Assembly (NCBI RefSeq): GCF_021462225.1
Contig: NC_061804.1
Location: forward strand, 7,925,740-7,989,739
Source: Girardinichthys multiradiatus
Taxonomy: Eukaryota; Chordata; Actinopteri; Cyprinodontiformes; Goodeidae
Reading direction: 5' to 3'
DNA length: 64,000 nt
The position numbers were made by a program, and so were the translations under genes. Below are positions 34,376 to 47,689 of this stretch, piece by piece. The notes beneath the pieces are model-generated. The model saw only the letters and a list, made by a program, of their open reading frames with translations, did not search any database and was not told the origin of the DNA. Every line of letters begins with the position of its first letter. Within the stretch, counting starts at the first letter, position 1.

Positions 34376-35630
34376 TTTAGGGCATATGTTGTATTGTGCA
34401 TTGACTTGCTAGAATAGGCCCACATATCCAGATTAAAATGGATCTTCTATAATTTTCTGAGAAACTGAATTCTTGAAGTAGATGAACGTTTTACATCATA
34501 TTCTAATTTAATGTGGTATACCTTGCTTTTAACATTTTGCTGGGAATGTTTTCTTAAAAGCACAGAATCTGCTGGTTTGAAGAACTGACAAGTGAAATGT
34601 ATCTGAATTGCCTGGACATCTTCTGGCACTGTTTAAAATCTGCGAAGTTAAACGGGGCTCTGCAGAGAAGCATTGAGTCATCCTTATTAGGTGATAACAT
34701 GTTCAATCTGAAATCGATTCTCACGCGCTGTGGCTCATGCACAGAGTCAACGATACCTTTGATCTGAAATAGCTCTCTCCTTTCTGCCTGTGGTAGTGTG
34801 AGTCAGATGTTGGACCTAGTTTCCACATTTGCATCAGGGAAAAATGGAGACACACACAGAGCCAGATCTAGATATTGCTACACAGAAAGTGGACAACCTT
34901 CGTGAAGAATTCCAGCTGGGTCTGAGAGAAGACTCTTTTCTGGCTTTATTGTCTTGATACCATGACGCCTGCTCCTCTCAATCTATGGTACTACAAGGAT
35001 ATAATCATTTTCCTCTAATTCTGGCCGTCTCGACAAGGCAATATAGCTCACATTTAATAAGTTGTCTCCCCTGACACTTTGAAGGAAAATTAGCTTTCTG
35101 GATGAAGAGCAGCTTGCACTGAAACTGCCCCCGTTAATTTCTCTACATGGAATACAGGTTTTAAACAAGAATAGTGTTTGCCATTAGGTCCTCACATGTA
35201 ACTCAGACATGAGAGATGGAGGACTATTGCTGGTGCACACCATGTCTGCTGCTTTTTTCACAACATTAAATGACTCTACAGGAGTTGTGGAAATGCAAAT
35301 CAGTCTTCACAAAGTTCACCTGTCATTAGATAGAGGAAAATCCTTAACTGAACTTTCAGAAATGAGCAGTTCTGTAAAATCTTCCATTCAAGATGGTTGC
35401 TGATCAGTTGGCCACCAAACGTAGTAGAATGGAGGCTTCTTTTCATTTCTCTTTAGTGGAATAACTTTTATTTTATTATTTTGCACTGACTGAAATTCTT
35501 TCCTGAGGTCAAATAAGCGTGCCCCAAAATGGAAATGGTTAATTTTTACTGAGAGTTGTTCACTTTTATTTTTCTGCTATTTATTACTGGTGAGAAATGC
35601 AGAAGTTCTATGTGCTGTGCATGCAAAGAT
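34376..35630. other. Unassigned DNA
   Basis: No gene or repeat recognised. Confidence 0.4.
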
Positions 35631-36560
35631 ATTAAAGTTTAGAGAGCCTTGCCACAGATTCTTAACTGAATTTAATTCTGGAGTTTGACTCGGCCACTCA
35701 AACTCATGAATTTGCTTTGATCTAAACCAATAGTGTCCAAAGGGAGTCCTCAAGAATTGGTGTCTTACCTGTTTTAAATGTCTTCCTAGTTTAGCACAAC
35801 TGTATAAAGTAAATAGGTAATTAGTAGGTCTCTGCGGAAGAGAGGCAATTCAGCATTTTGAATAAGCTCATTTGGAGCAGAAGCACATCGAAAACATGCA
35901 GAGCATTGGCCTGTGAGGACTGGAGTTTATCTAAACCATTCAATTGTATCTCTAGCTGTATGCTTGAAGTCCTTGTCCTGTTGGAAGATGTGGAGTTCTT
36001 AGCTAAGAATTGTGTTGTTGACTGATTATCCAACATGAGCAGTGGATCCCTGCAGCTCTTTCAGAGGTACCATGTTCCCCCTATTTGATTAATGCTCTCC
36101 TCGTCCAGTCTGTCTGTATAGGTGAATGGCAATGTCTTGGTAGGTTTTCAGGTGTGTAACACTGTTTACATTTTAAAATGATGGATTGAACAATGCTCCG
36201 TCAGACGTTCAAGGCTTCAGATATTGTTTTAGAACCTGCCCTGCCTTAAACCTCTCCACAACCTTTTCCCTGACCTGTCTGCTGTGTTTCTTGGTCTTCT
36301 TGATGCTGTTTGTTCCCCAGTGATCTCTAAAGAATCTCTGAGGTCTTCACAGAACAGCCACATTTATACTGGGATTAAATTACACACAGGTTTTTACTTT
36401 GGTGTAGCACAGAAAGGGGGCTGAATACAAATGAAATACAAAGTTAGATTTTTGTTGGTACACAATTTTTGCAAACCATGCAAACCTTTTCCTTTCAGTT
36501 CCCTGTGACTTCAAACTTATACACGACTTTGTGCTGGTATATCTGTGACACTGACAAAAT
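35631..36560 (-). pseudogene. Third-family Tc1-like relic with internal deletion
   Basis: On the minus strand, 35640-35700 reads EWPSQTPELNSVKNLWQGS, a decayed version of the WPxQSPDLNPIENLW catalytic-Glu motif. Just upstream, near 35930-35990, QDKDFKHTARDTIEW corresponds to the second catalytic Asp region. The right part (about 36050-36350) resembles the helix-turn-helix-encoding end of the same common teleost element. The centre of the gene is missing near 36010-36050. The outer sequence GGGGGCTGAATACAAAT (near 36416) belongs to the same element's terminal region. Confidence 0.6.
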
Positions 36561-39500
36561 GTCAGAGGACTATGAATTAGCCACGCTCTGTATCCGTTAT
36601 AATTCCTTCACTGTTGTTCCTTGTAAGGACATACTGTGGCATAACTGATATTTCACATGGAGAAAACTACAAATCTGCAGATCTTCCTCCTCAGTAGCAT
36701 AAAGCATGAAACCTAATAACCCATGGATGTTTAAGAATATATATAAACCTAGTAGGTTTTATTTGTCAGGCTGGAAAATCTTGAGAAATCCACAAAGTCA
36801 GAACAGATAAGCCATCTCTGGTAAGGAAGATTTTCTTCTTCTGCTTTGCATATCAGCACGTGAAAGATTTGCCTGAAATCACTGCAGCGGAAACTGAAGA
36901 AATACGACCAGATTTTTATCCTTCAGCATGTTTTGCAGTTTGTCTTCCCACTCTGATTTCTGCAGAGCTACAAATCTGCTAAAAGACTCGGGAACGAACC
37001 CTTCCAGTCTGGCAGCCACCTCTCAGCTTCATCCTCAACTTTCAGCCAAACCTTAATTCTTTTTCTGAACATTGTTCTTCACAGTTGTGAGAATGGTTTT
37101 CCTGTTGTGAGATTTCCACTTTTGTTTCTAATGTCAGGCAGACAGAACACAGGGATGTCTTGGAGCAAGCTAGAGACCTCTGTGGTTTAGTCTAGATGTC
37201 GGACTTTTACAGTCATTTCTCTGGAGAGGGTTTGTGACATTTTCTAATGTTCATGTCACATACGTCTGGTTGTAAACACAAACCACAAACTGACCCGTTC
37301 CTCCCCTGGTGGTAATTACACACAAGATTTGTGGCTTCGCAGTGCCCTCTGCGAAGCACGAGTCAGCCGAGTGTCAACATAGTCTCCAAACACAGCAGTG
37401 AATCCACCTACTGTCATTTTAGCTCTGAGACAGCGAGTTAAACTAAGCTGGAGGGTTTGTTTCCTAAATATCATGAATGTAATAATTGATTTGAGTAAAA
37501 TTAGAGCAGAAAAAGTGAATCGATTTATAACCAAGACATCTGTATTTTTGATGTATTAATTTGAACTGTTTCACTGCATTTAGTTAGAAAGCCTCAGCTT
37601 TAGATTATTTATAAGAAATAGTTTTTTTTATTCATTTTGGCCTATGCTTTACATTTGGTTGAAATGTTTGCACATGATCTGTACCTGTTAAAATGCTTCA
37701 GTGTAACCTACGCAATGCATCATCCCTGGCAGAGTAAGGTTGTGCATTTGCACTGAAGGCTAGAGGCAAGTGTCTGCCGAATGTCAACAGTCTACATAAG
37801 AGAGAGGGAGAAGAGGCTTCTGCCTTCAGAGGAGTGGACTACGATAAGTGCTGTGAAGTAGCTGAGATTTGTGCTCAAATGTGCTGCGTTTGCCACCAAT
37901 TAGACTTAAAAAACTCTTAAGTTCTCCAAATGTTTGGGAATATATAGCAACTTGTTGTATGTCTCAAATGTAAGTGGCACAGACTTTCCCATCGTTCAGT
38001 TGGAAACAGCATCAATTGTTTTAAAATTTGGAGGAATTTTCCAGTTCTTATACTGGAACTGCTGATGTTTCTGGCTGCTCTACATGAGCGTGTTTCTAGC
38101 TGCTGCCATGTTGTCATCCACCGCTGGCTGATGTGCATCTGTGTGAGAAAATTTTGCTTTTTTAAATTATGGGTTATGGCACTCACTCTAATTATGGATC
38201 ATCGTGCTTTGTGTGTATCAATATTTTGCACTCCACATCCTGGGAAAATAATCCTAGACTTTGAAACCCCATTTTAAATTAAGGAATAATGATCACTTGA
38301 TTTAAGAGAAATACCATCATTATTTGTTGTTGCCCCAGTAAACATTCTTAATGTGCAGCAGGTGCTTAACGCAAAGATTTGGTTCTGGTTCAGTCTGTAT
38401 AAAAATGTATTCGAACCCTGGAAGCAGTGGGGAAATGAAGCTGATGTTTCTGTTGTGATTTCGGATGCATGTGTTATCTGCCTCAGGATGTTGGATGGAG
38501 CTGTCCGTTCCTATTATTTATCTCCTGAACATGACAGGAAAACAAAATTTTTCTTGTTTTGTGGGATGCAGTTTGGATGTGTGCAGAAAACATTCCGGCT
38601 TTGATTTAAACTGATTTCTTATCTCGATGTTGTGCCGACTTCCCTGCAATCTTCGCTTTTTAGCCTTGAGCCATACAAGCCTTTTGAACTGGGACTTCTT
38701 TAAAATTCAGGTTTTTTAATTTTTTATTTTGCATTCTGGAGTCATTGTGATTTCATGGCAGAGAAAGGGTTTCTGATGTGATACAAAGAATATGTAAAAT
38801 AGTTTTCCATGAGTTTTGTGTCCTTGGAACCAGATTTTTTCTTGCAAGCTAAAATCAATGAGTTTTTGAAGTGCACATGCCATCGTTGTCAGTCAATAAT
38901 ACAGTCTGGGATTTTTGGGGTAGAGTGTCCTGATCTGCTGAAAATATAGGTCAAATCTTAGTCATATTGATTTAAACCATAAAAATTTTGACAGCAGTGG
39001 ATTTTTCTGACTTCAGTGATCATGTTGTGTACAAAACCTCAGACAAACAAATAGGCCTCTGTTGTTGCTGTTTTCATGTATAATTCAAACACTTACTGCT
39101 AGTGACAAAAGGATTCTCTCTAAACATTGAAATCCGCAAACGAACAGGGTGAAGAGGCAGAAATGAACCAGAAATAAACACAGACCTGCATTGTGTGCTT
39201 TAGCATTTTTATTATGTTTCTCTTTCTTTGCCAGCAAGTTATTGATTTAGGATATAATCAAAAGTGCCTAAAAACATTATCTTTGTTTCATAAAATCAAT
39301 ACCAATTGCATTTACAGTTGAAAGTATTCAAATTATTCTTAAACTTGGGTTTTGCACATCATTCTTAAAGCTAAGAACTTTTTCTCCGACATAACTCAGT
39401 CTAAAAACAGAACAACCCTCAGTCTCTCACTAATTTTCTGAACAATAAAGATTAAAATTGTTTATAAAACTCTTCTTAAGTGTGCTCCCAAACCAAGTGC

Positions 39501-40534
39501 AGCCTAATGTTCTCCTACAGAAGCAGCACATTTTAAAGGCCAGCAGCTCTGAGTACTGTAGTGGGATACTTTAATAAATATTATGGATACACTTATTCCA
39601 GTGTAATGGAATAAAAGGTTTTGCCCTCACTTATCTAATATTTTTACTGCATTGCACTTTGTGCCCTGGAGCTTTTGCCATAATGATGAAAGTCCAGAGT
39701 GATCAATTCTTTTATTAGGTTACAAAAGACTTCTGGAGAAAAGAAATCCCTGGTTGTTATAGTAGCCTCTGCTTTGCTATATTAGGACCACAAGACATTT
39801 CAATAATTTCACAGAACACCCATGTAAAAGGATCTATGGCACACAAAGAGCATCAAATTGCTCATGCTTTAAATGGCTCTTTAAACTTTAGGTTTCCACA
39901 TTAAAACCACAATTATAATCAAAATCATCTTATTTAAAATTATTATTCACTGAGTTTTGAAAAACAATGAATCGTTTAAACTTGAAGAACACTGAACTGC
40001 CTTGAACATGTATACAAAAGCGGACTAAATGTGAAAAAACAAATTAATAAAAAATAATAAAATAAATAATTGTCACAATAAGGCAGTTATTTCAACCAAA
40101 CAAACTTGTTAACATTGTTTGTGCTTCTGCTGAAAGATGCTTTGCATATATGTAAATTGTAGCTAAATGTGTTCAATAAATGTAAGTCCATTTCTGTATT
40201 AATTGCTAAAAGACTGGCCCAGTATGGATCCCTCTGAGGATTCAAATGGCTCCCATGTAAATGAAGTGACTCTGCTGCTGATCTTGCGGCGGCTTGTGCC
40301 TTCTCCTCTTCACCCTTTCATATCTTTTTAAGTTTTGCTAGTTTCTCGACAACTTTTTCCAAGTTCTGAATGCCGCCGTCTACCTTGGGATGCTTCATAT
40401 GACGTGCATCAGATGCCAGGTAGAAATTTCACTACTTCTCCTCTCTGCCAGTATTCTCATCTCACCTTTCCTATATATATTTTTTTGTTTTCCTAAATCT
40501 TTGCACTCATGCACTACTTGTTGTTAGTCTTGTT
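36561..40534. other. Unassigned intron-like DNA
   Basis: Four kilobases with no supported gene or recognised repeat. Open frames present are short and without motifs. Confidence 0.4.
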
Positions 40535-40795
40535 GGGGTGACTGTGGCTCAGCGGGGAGAGTAGTTGTCTTAGAATCTTAAGGTTGTGTGTTCCATTCCA
40601 GCTTCCCCTGTCACATGTTGATGTGCCACTTTCCAAGGCACTTAACCTCAAGTTGCCTACTAATCTGTGTATTGGTGTATGAATGTATGCACGTTAGTGA
40701 GTGCGATTGGGTGAATGTGGCTATAGTATAAAGCGCTTTGAGCGGCAAGTATGACTTGAAAAGCATCATTTTAATTTAGTCCATTTACCACATAA
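40535..40795 (+). mobile_element. tRNA-derived SINE with GCGCTTTGAG-type tail
   Basis: The head GTGGCTCAGCGGGGAGAGTA is tRNA-like with an A box. A degraded B box is near 40582-40600. The body CCCCTGTCACATGTTGATGT, then AAGGCACTTAACCTCAAGTT, and the tail AAAGCGCTTTGAGCGG with TCCATTTACCA at the end match a widespread teleost SINE. Confidence 0.8.
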
Positions 40796-41794
40796 AAGCA
40801 CTCGAAAATAATGTGATGTTTTTTGGTTCGAGGCGTTTAATTTTATCTTGCAAGGCACCGTAGCTCTAGGTCTTGTTCGGATTCTGCAAACATTTTAAAG
40901 TTTATTACATATGCTTCAGAAAAACAAGTATTATGCAGCCACTCATTTACTACCATGCCAACATCAACGTTGTTCATGCAAAATACATGATTCCCCTTAT
41001 AGCAAGGGATTAACGTAAATGAGCAGCACATGTTCAGAAGCAGCTGAGCAGTTTTCCTTCTGTCATGCCGTGGATGTACGTTGAGACCCTTCTCAATTAA
41101 GCTGGTTAAATTTGTTGGAGATATTGGGGAGATCTCAGGGGCGCACTTTGCAGAAATGGAAACTGGATTGATTTAGCTTCCATTTAACTAACCAGAAAAT
41201 ATACCAATTAGCAAATATGAGAAAAATGCTAATCTGTACTGTAATGGAAGGAGCTCCGTGTGCGTAACTGTTTGCAGTATGCACAAAGAAGCAATGTCCT
41301 TCAAACTGAAATGGAGGGTGTGTTTTATGGTATGTTAACGATTCATATCTTCTCTGCAGACTCCACAAATGCCAGGAATAAACTTGTAAACACACTTGCA
41401 AGTTCATCACCAAAATCATGTTGCATAAAGAGTTTAATTCAAAGCAAACACTGCATATTGAAAACCATGAATGTAGAAGATACATAATTTCAATCTAAAC
41501 GTTTTCTGGTTTCTCTCATTTGTTTCCCTGCGATCTTTTAAATTCAGAAATGGACAACACAGATGTAAAACTTCATAAATAATTAATAAAAGACAATTTA
41601 TTATTAAGGGATACATTCAATGATTCTCACCTACAACAGTTAGTTTGCCTTATCATTGCTGAAGTGTAAAAAACTTATATAGATGATGCATAAAAAAGGT
41701 TGGAGACAAAAAACTAGAATGGAAAAAGAAAATGAGAGTATGGAAAAATGTTTGTATTCCTATCCCATTGTCTAAATTTTGTCATTTCATATGT
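40796..41794. other. Unassigned DNA
   Basis: No gene or repeat recognised. Confidence 0.4.
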
Positions 41795-42245
41795 CCATCT
41801 GTCTTTCCTTCCTTCCTTGTTTCGTTTCCCTTTTCCGCATTTTATTTTTCTTCCCTTATGTCCTTGCTTTCCTTCTTTGCTGTCTTTACTTTCTGCCCTC
41901 CTTGCTGTTATGTCCTTCCTTTCTTTCTAACCTTGTATAGTATCTCTCCTTCCATCTGTACATCCTTCTTTCTCTTTTATAATTTCCTCCTTGTCATCAT
42001 TTCCTTGATGTCTTTCCTGCCTTTTGTCATCCCTTCATTTCTATCTTGTTTCCTTCCCTCCTGCCTTCCATCCTTTTTCTATGCTTTCCTGTTCCCCCTT
42101 TCTTCTTTTGTTTTTCCTTGAGCCCTACTTACCTTTCTACCTTCCTTTTCTCCTATTTCCATTTCCCAAGGGCTTGTTTCCTTCCTGTCCTTCCATCCTT
42201 CTTGTTTTAGTTCCCTCCTTTAGGTTTCTGGTTTTGCTGCTTCTG
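41795..42245. repeat. Pyrimidine-rich tract (degenerate CCTT/CTTT repeats)
   Basis: About 450 bp in which the plus strand is dominated by C and T (TTTCCTTCCTTCCTTG, CTTTCCTTCTTTGC and similar), with few purines. The long open frames on this strand are low-complexity products of Ser, Phe, Pro and Leu codons and are not genes. It looks like an old, diverged tetranucleotide microsatellite. Confidence 0.8.
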
Positions 42246-44456
42246 TATTTGTAACAATATCCACCATGAATCCACAGTGAACTTCTGTATTTTTCTTCAG
42301 TTATGTATAGGTGTCCTATAAACAAAGCAATTCAAACTGTAAAAACAATACAATGAAATAAATCGATGTATAAATAGATGGTAAAGATGGAGGGGTAGGG
42401 TAACTTTTCTGGAAGCTAGATATCTGCTGATCTTGGTAATCAGTGAATCATTGGTGTTGATTAAAACCCTTCAAGGCTCTCACAGATAAATTGCACTGAG
42501 GTGTTTCTGGGTTGTTTGCAGTAAATACAGAAAGTGCAAAAGACAAACCCATAAACCCAATAATAGCATTATTTGGATGTAATGAATAGTGTTTTGGGTT
42601 GAGATGGAAAGTATAACGGAGACTAATGACTTGTTAATAAGTAGCTATTTAGTATTGTAATATTGAGAGCTGTTCAGAGTTACCAGCTGTTATTTCTCAG
42701 ATGAAATGTCTGTGTGAGGTCAGATTAGTAAATTGGACCAAAAAAACAAAGTTTCTTTGTTTGTGCTTTTTTGAGTGCCAAAGAGGTGTTGAATAACTAA
42801 TTAGTTGTAGAGATCTCAGAGGACGCGAAGGAGAGGAGTTTGGCCTACATGCGCGAGCCAATCAGAGGCAGATAAAAGCTCAGAAAATGTAAAGTTTTAC
42901 ATAGACAACTGCACTCTAATTCTGAGTGGCATGACGGAGGTTTGCTTTGCTTTGGATACAAACACGTATGTAGGACAATTTCTAATTGATGAAGCTTAAT
43001 TTTCAGTTAATTAATTGTTTTAGAATTATTTTTAAATAAAACATTCAAAATTCTTTATTGTCAATATGTCACCATAATAAAATTTAGCTGAGACCTGGCT
43101 GAAAAGGTAGAAGGCTTTTAGTAAAAGAGAACAGACGTCTGTAAATAAAAGCTTGATCTGTCACTTTAAAGACATTAAAACCCATTTCTATGCCCTTCTG
43201 AATTGTTCTGTAAACATTGACTGTAGTTGTGACCAAACACAATCTGTCCACAACCTTATGTCCTACCCACTCCTACTGCAAACGGATAGCTTTCTCTTGT
43301 TATTTTAAAAAAACTATTTCCAAACACTTATGTTGGGTATTAAAGCCTGAAGAGAGGAATTTCAGGTGAAATTGAGGTGTCAATCAACAGTTAAGGACGA
43401 TGGCTTTATATAGGAATCATTTTATCAACTAAGATCTTAGTAAACCAGACTCATATGAGAGGATGCATTATAGATTAGGCAAAGCTTCTGGGAAATTTGC
43501 CACAGCAGTCTGTCAGTATTGGCTGGTTAAACAAGTTTTTGGAGGCCACAAGTTGTCACTGAGTTGCCTTTTCTAAGCAAGAACAAGTTTGTTATTGACA
43601 ATCAATGGATTCCTGGGAAGCTTTATAAATTCAATTCTACCATTTTGGGATTCTTATATTGATAAATGAGTCTTCTTCTAGGTTTTTTCCTTAAAGGCCG
43701 GTCTGGTGTTGAACCAGGTCTGGTGGTAGAGCCGGTTCTTATCTGATTTTATCAAAACTGCGAAGATCCAGTTTGGTTTACCGCAGCCACAGAACCAGCT
43801 TTCTGGTAATCCGTGTTCTGCAAGGAGGCACTTTGTCTGGACATGTCGCAGTATTACTCTCATTGTTCCTACAAACAGATGCTCTAGAATCACCAGCTTA
43901 ACTTTAGAAAAACTGTTAAAACAGCTGTGGTTAGTTTTTACATGACTTATTTCAGGCAGGACATCTAAACATCACCTGTGATGTTAAGAGGCTTTATAAA
44001 AGGAGTTGGAAACTATGTCTATAGATTCAGCTGTTAATCGTAATTGCATTGTGGTTCTGTATGCAACATTGACCCACATTCATTATGTAACATGTTAATA
44101 TATAAAAGATTAGAAGCAGTACATGTTAGTACTGCTAAGACTTTTTAGTGATGTTAAAGCTCAGTGTTTTTAGTGTTTTTGTGTCTAATAACAATCCAAA
44201 CTAACTGATGTCTTGCTTGAAATGTGCTGCTTCTTTCTTTAAACTGATAAAAGTGGTTCTATCTTCTAGATAAACAAAAGCTGGTTGCTTCGAAGGGATT
44301 ACCTTATTGTTGCCACAGTCTTTTTATGCGTTTGGACCGAACAATTGGTCTAAACAAGCAGACGTTTAGCACTGGAACCGTTTTTGTCATGTGAAAAAAA
44401 ACAACTGCTTAGGACAATTTTATAAGGATGGTATTTCTTTCTCTGTTTAACAAAAA
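42246..44456. other. Unassigned DNA
   Basis: No supported gene. The stretch 43675-43830 contains GGCCGGTCTGGTG and AGAGCCGGTTCTT, possibly a decayed inverted-repeat element, but ends could not be paired. Confidence 0.35.
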
Positions 44457-44585
44457 CCCTGTGATAGACAGGCATCCGGTCCAGGATGTACCCTGCATCT
44501 CACCCATTAACCTCTGCAAATAGGCGTCAGTCCCCATGCGACCCGGAAGGTTTAAATAGATATAAAAGGTGGATGGATGGATAAA
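44457..44585 (+). repeat. Teleost interspersed repeat ending in (GGAT)n
   Basis: CCTGTGATAGACAGGCATCC, GTCCAGGATGTACCC and the final GGATGGATGGATAAA are the recognisable 3' end of a very common teleost retroposon (the family name cannot be fixed from this fragment). Only about 130 bp remain. Confidence 0.6.
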
Positions 44586-44785
44586 TAAACAAAAAAGGCC
44601 TCTCTGTTCAGATAAAAGACAGAAAGTCATCAAAGAAAGTCAAGCCACTGTCTACTGTGATCAGATTTGTAAACATGGTTATCAGTTTTCTAAAGTTTTC
44701 CAGCTAAGCCATATTTATTATTATTTTAGTTGACACAGTGTGGATCACAACTAAAAGCTCCTTTTATTTCGTCAGTCTAGCTTTG

Positions 44786-45194
44786 TGCTTTGTTTTAGTT
44801 TACAGCAAGCAGAAGCGTACCCTGTCCACCCTCCAACGCGAATACCTGAACATTGAATTAACTCCTGAACTCACCAGAACTCACTCTACAGCTCAAGTAA
44901 ACCATCTGGATTTTCTCCGCTTCACACACGTGGGTCCTGACTCCCTCTTACCCTGGCGACCTGACTTCACTCACTTAGTAAGCCGTTCTACCTTTAATAT
45001 AATTACTTCTCGTTTATTCCTCAAGATTATAGTTCTTGTTTTCTCCAGTTCTCCTTCCCCTCTTTCCATGCAGTTGGCGATTCTCCCGTTCACGTTCCAA
45101 TATCACTTTGTAAATAAAACACCTTTCACTAATTCAGTTGAGCTTCTGAGTGTTCTTCTGCATGTGGGTCAGATCTATATTGAACACAATGACA
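44786..45194 (+). repeat. 5'-truncated LTR, same family as 45637-46142
   Basis: It ends CACAATGACA at 45194, with AATAAA at 45113-45118 placed 76 bp before the end. In the LTR at 45637-46142 the equivalent signal is 73 bp before the end. Both share CCCTGTCCACCCTCCA and TTCTGCATGTGGGTCA. The U3 and promoter part is missing and the left edge is approximate. Same orientation as its neighbour 440 bp away. Confidence 0.6.
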
Positions 45195-45636
45195 ATAACA
45201 ACCACAATCAATAGAAACAGGGTTTACTAGAAAGACTTAAGATATCATAGAATTGCAATTAATTTTTGTGTGATTGTCTTGAGTATTTATCTAAAAACTA
45301 GTAGGAGCAACAAACTGATCTGCAGTGCTTAAGTACATTTGTGAAATGGAAGTAGAAAGAAGGGACGAAAGGGCAACATGTGAGTATAAATGGGGGTATG
45401 AATTGGCCAAATCACCTGAGGCCCTGTAGAAATATGTATCTAAGTTCTGGTTTTACGCCAGATTGCTAGAAATATACAAAAATAACTAGATACATTTAGT
45501 AGTTTGAAAGGTTAGGAAACAATTGTTGCTAAAAGGTAAACCATACAAAGATTTCTGCTTGTTAAACATCACTTTTCACTATGTTATTTCTAAATTTAAG
45601 TCATATTCCTGGTTTATAATCTTGCAATGCCCCCAT
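45195..45636. other. Unassigned DNA between two related LTRs
   Basis: No retroelement genes between the two same-strand LTRs, so they are not obviously the two ends of one element. Confidence 0.4.
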
Positions 45637-46142
45637 TGTCGGATCCTGGTCATTTTTGCCTGCTACTAACCCTTTTCCACCAGTAGGGGCGTTAGGAGCT
45701 GAGTTCTGGGTGGTCAGGTGTTTCGCATGAGTGTCATCAGCTGGAGGAATATAAGAAGGAGGCGAGCCAGTACTTCGACGCCTGAGTGTTTTGCCTCTTC
45801 ATGGTTGATCAAGCCTCGTTCATGAGAGATATCAGAAGGAACTTACCAACAGTTTTTAAGGACTCTGGATTCTTGTTTTGTTCCGCTGGCAGCCAGATCT
45901 GACGTTGTCCTCACAGCTTCAAGCGAACCCTGTCCACCCTCCACCATAACTCTCAGGACTCACCTGCTATGGCAGTGTTGCATAGCCCGCCGCTCACCAG
46001 GATCACGGACCTAACCCTACCCAATTCTCTCTGCTACTTCTGTTTCCTGCACCTGAGCCTGAAAATAAAGTTTTCTTAAACGTTTCTCTGTTTAATCGTG
46101 TTTTTCTGCATGTGGGTCAAGTCGGCCTTAAACAATATGACA
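45637..46142 (+). repeat. Solo LTR, near-match flanks CCCAT/CCCAG
   Basis: Starts TGTCGGATCCTGG and ends CAATATGACA. The 5 bp outside are CCCAT (45632-45636) and CCCAG (46143-46147), four of five identical. A TATA box TATAAG is at 45750-45755 and AATAAA at 46064-46069, as in U3-R-U5. The ending ATATGACA is shared with the LTR at 58119-58553. Confidence 0.75.
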
Positions 46143-46837
46143 CCCAGTCTTATCAGATTATTTGGATTTTTTGGATAAGGAAGCTTTTTGTGTGCAATAG
46201 ACCGTTTAGCTGTTCGATCTAAACACTTACAACTTAATTAAATGATTCTGGTGGTTCATTGAAATTACAATTTGCTGTAAAGCCATCAAGATTCTTTTCC
46301 TGTCATTAGAAAATCCAGAGGATAAACTCTGAGGCAAACATTTGCCTTTCTTTCAGTCTCCAATCAGCACGAAGCTTTAAACCAGTCAGTTCCACCAGTG
46401 TCGTCCAGAGGCTGAGATGCTTCCACCTTCAGATTCAGTGATTTTTATGTTGCAGGGAGCTTAAGTGGACCATTGTGGTAATTAAGCTGTTACACTAGAC
46501 ATCCAGGAAAAAACTTTATCTTCTATCCTTTTTTCTTGTGTGTGGTTTTTTGTTTGAAGATTGGACAGGAAATAGTTTTAATGACTGAAGTCAACATGGG
46601 CCAGCATCCTGTGGGTCAAGTTTATGTTTTTATTCTTTATCATGAGTTAAATCTATGTTGGCACTCAGCAGTGTGCAAAACATGTGTTCCTTTGCTCATT
46701 AGCAAACAAGAGAGACCAAATCTTTATAAAATCAAGTCAATGTTCGTCCTGATCTCTTTCTAGTGTGTCATAATCATTGGTTATTAGTTATTAGTAAGTC
46801 GGTTGCTCCCTTTTATTCAGGGGTCACAAGTCATTAC
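46143..46837. other. Unassigned DNA
   Basis: Nothing recognised. Confidence 0.4.
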
Positions 46838-46957
46838 AACTTGTACACAGGCTTGGCAGTTTTTACGCTGGATGCCCCTCTTGATGGCCCCAGGATTCAA
46901 ACCCAGGTCCCTTGTATCAAAGATGTTGACTTACACCACCACAGAGGGACATTGGGA
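46838..46957 (-). mobile_element. SINE-like repeat fragment
   Basis: On the minus strand a tRNA-like head near 46957 leads to a B-box-like GGTTTGAATCC (complement of 46894-46904). The segment GCTGGATGCCCCTCTTGATG belongs to a common teleost repeat. Diverged and without clear ends. Confidence 0.5.
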
Positions 46958-47689
46958 TGATCATAATATCCAGTAAATTATATGAGATTCTCTTCAGGTT
47001 GAGAGACGGGACCTGGTTGGGGAAGAGTACTGCAGAGGCACTTCAGTAGTAATACTGAAATCCAAGTTTTGCAGAGTCAGTGTTACATGTATTGTCACTG
47101 TAAAAGTTTTAGTGGACTTTATTTAATATATATTCCATGTCTCCAGTACTGAAGCTGCTTTACAAAAACTTAGCACTCTTATAGTAATCCTAGTAATGGA
47201 GAAGCTTTTTCTCTCTCTCTCAGGTTTCAAATCACAGTTTCTAATATTTGTTATTAGGCTGAACACAGTCTGACTTACAAAGCCTTAACACAATTTTCTC
47301 TGAATACGAACAGGTTTCCAACCTCCAGGGCCAGATTTTCCTGTGTGCATGAATGTGGAGGATAGCAAAGGAATGTTCATGATCCTCCCTGCTGTGTGCC
47401 TCTTGGGACAACCGACTTTGTTTTGTCAGTTGAATCCACATGTTCCAGCTACATGCACACTATCTCCAGTGTTGTTTTCCTTGCTTTTCCATTGTCTGCC
47501 ATGATGTCAGCAACGAGGAAGCTGTTGAGGCATTCACTTCCAAAAACACCATAGAGTTTTATGCAGGTTGGGACATAGTGAAGGGCACTTGTGCACAGCA
47601 TTACTAACACAAAACTGTTGCCTAACACGGGGGGTCTCCAGATGATTATCCAAATCACCATGATATGACCCCTGAGGTGGATGGAGGGC
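46958..47689. other. Unassigned DNA
   Basis: No gene or repeat recognised. Confidence 0.4.

Noticed and set aside
41732..42121. 129-codon open frame in the pyrimidine tract
   Set aside because: Low-complexity Phe/Ser/Pro/Leu translation of a C/T repeat, not a gene.
43675..43830. GGTCTGGTG / AGAGCCGGTTCTT repeats hinting at a small inverted-repeat transposon
   Set aside because: Ends and a target duplication could not be identified.
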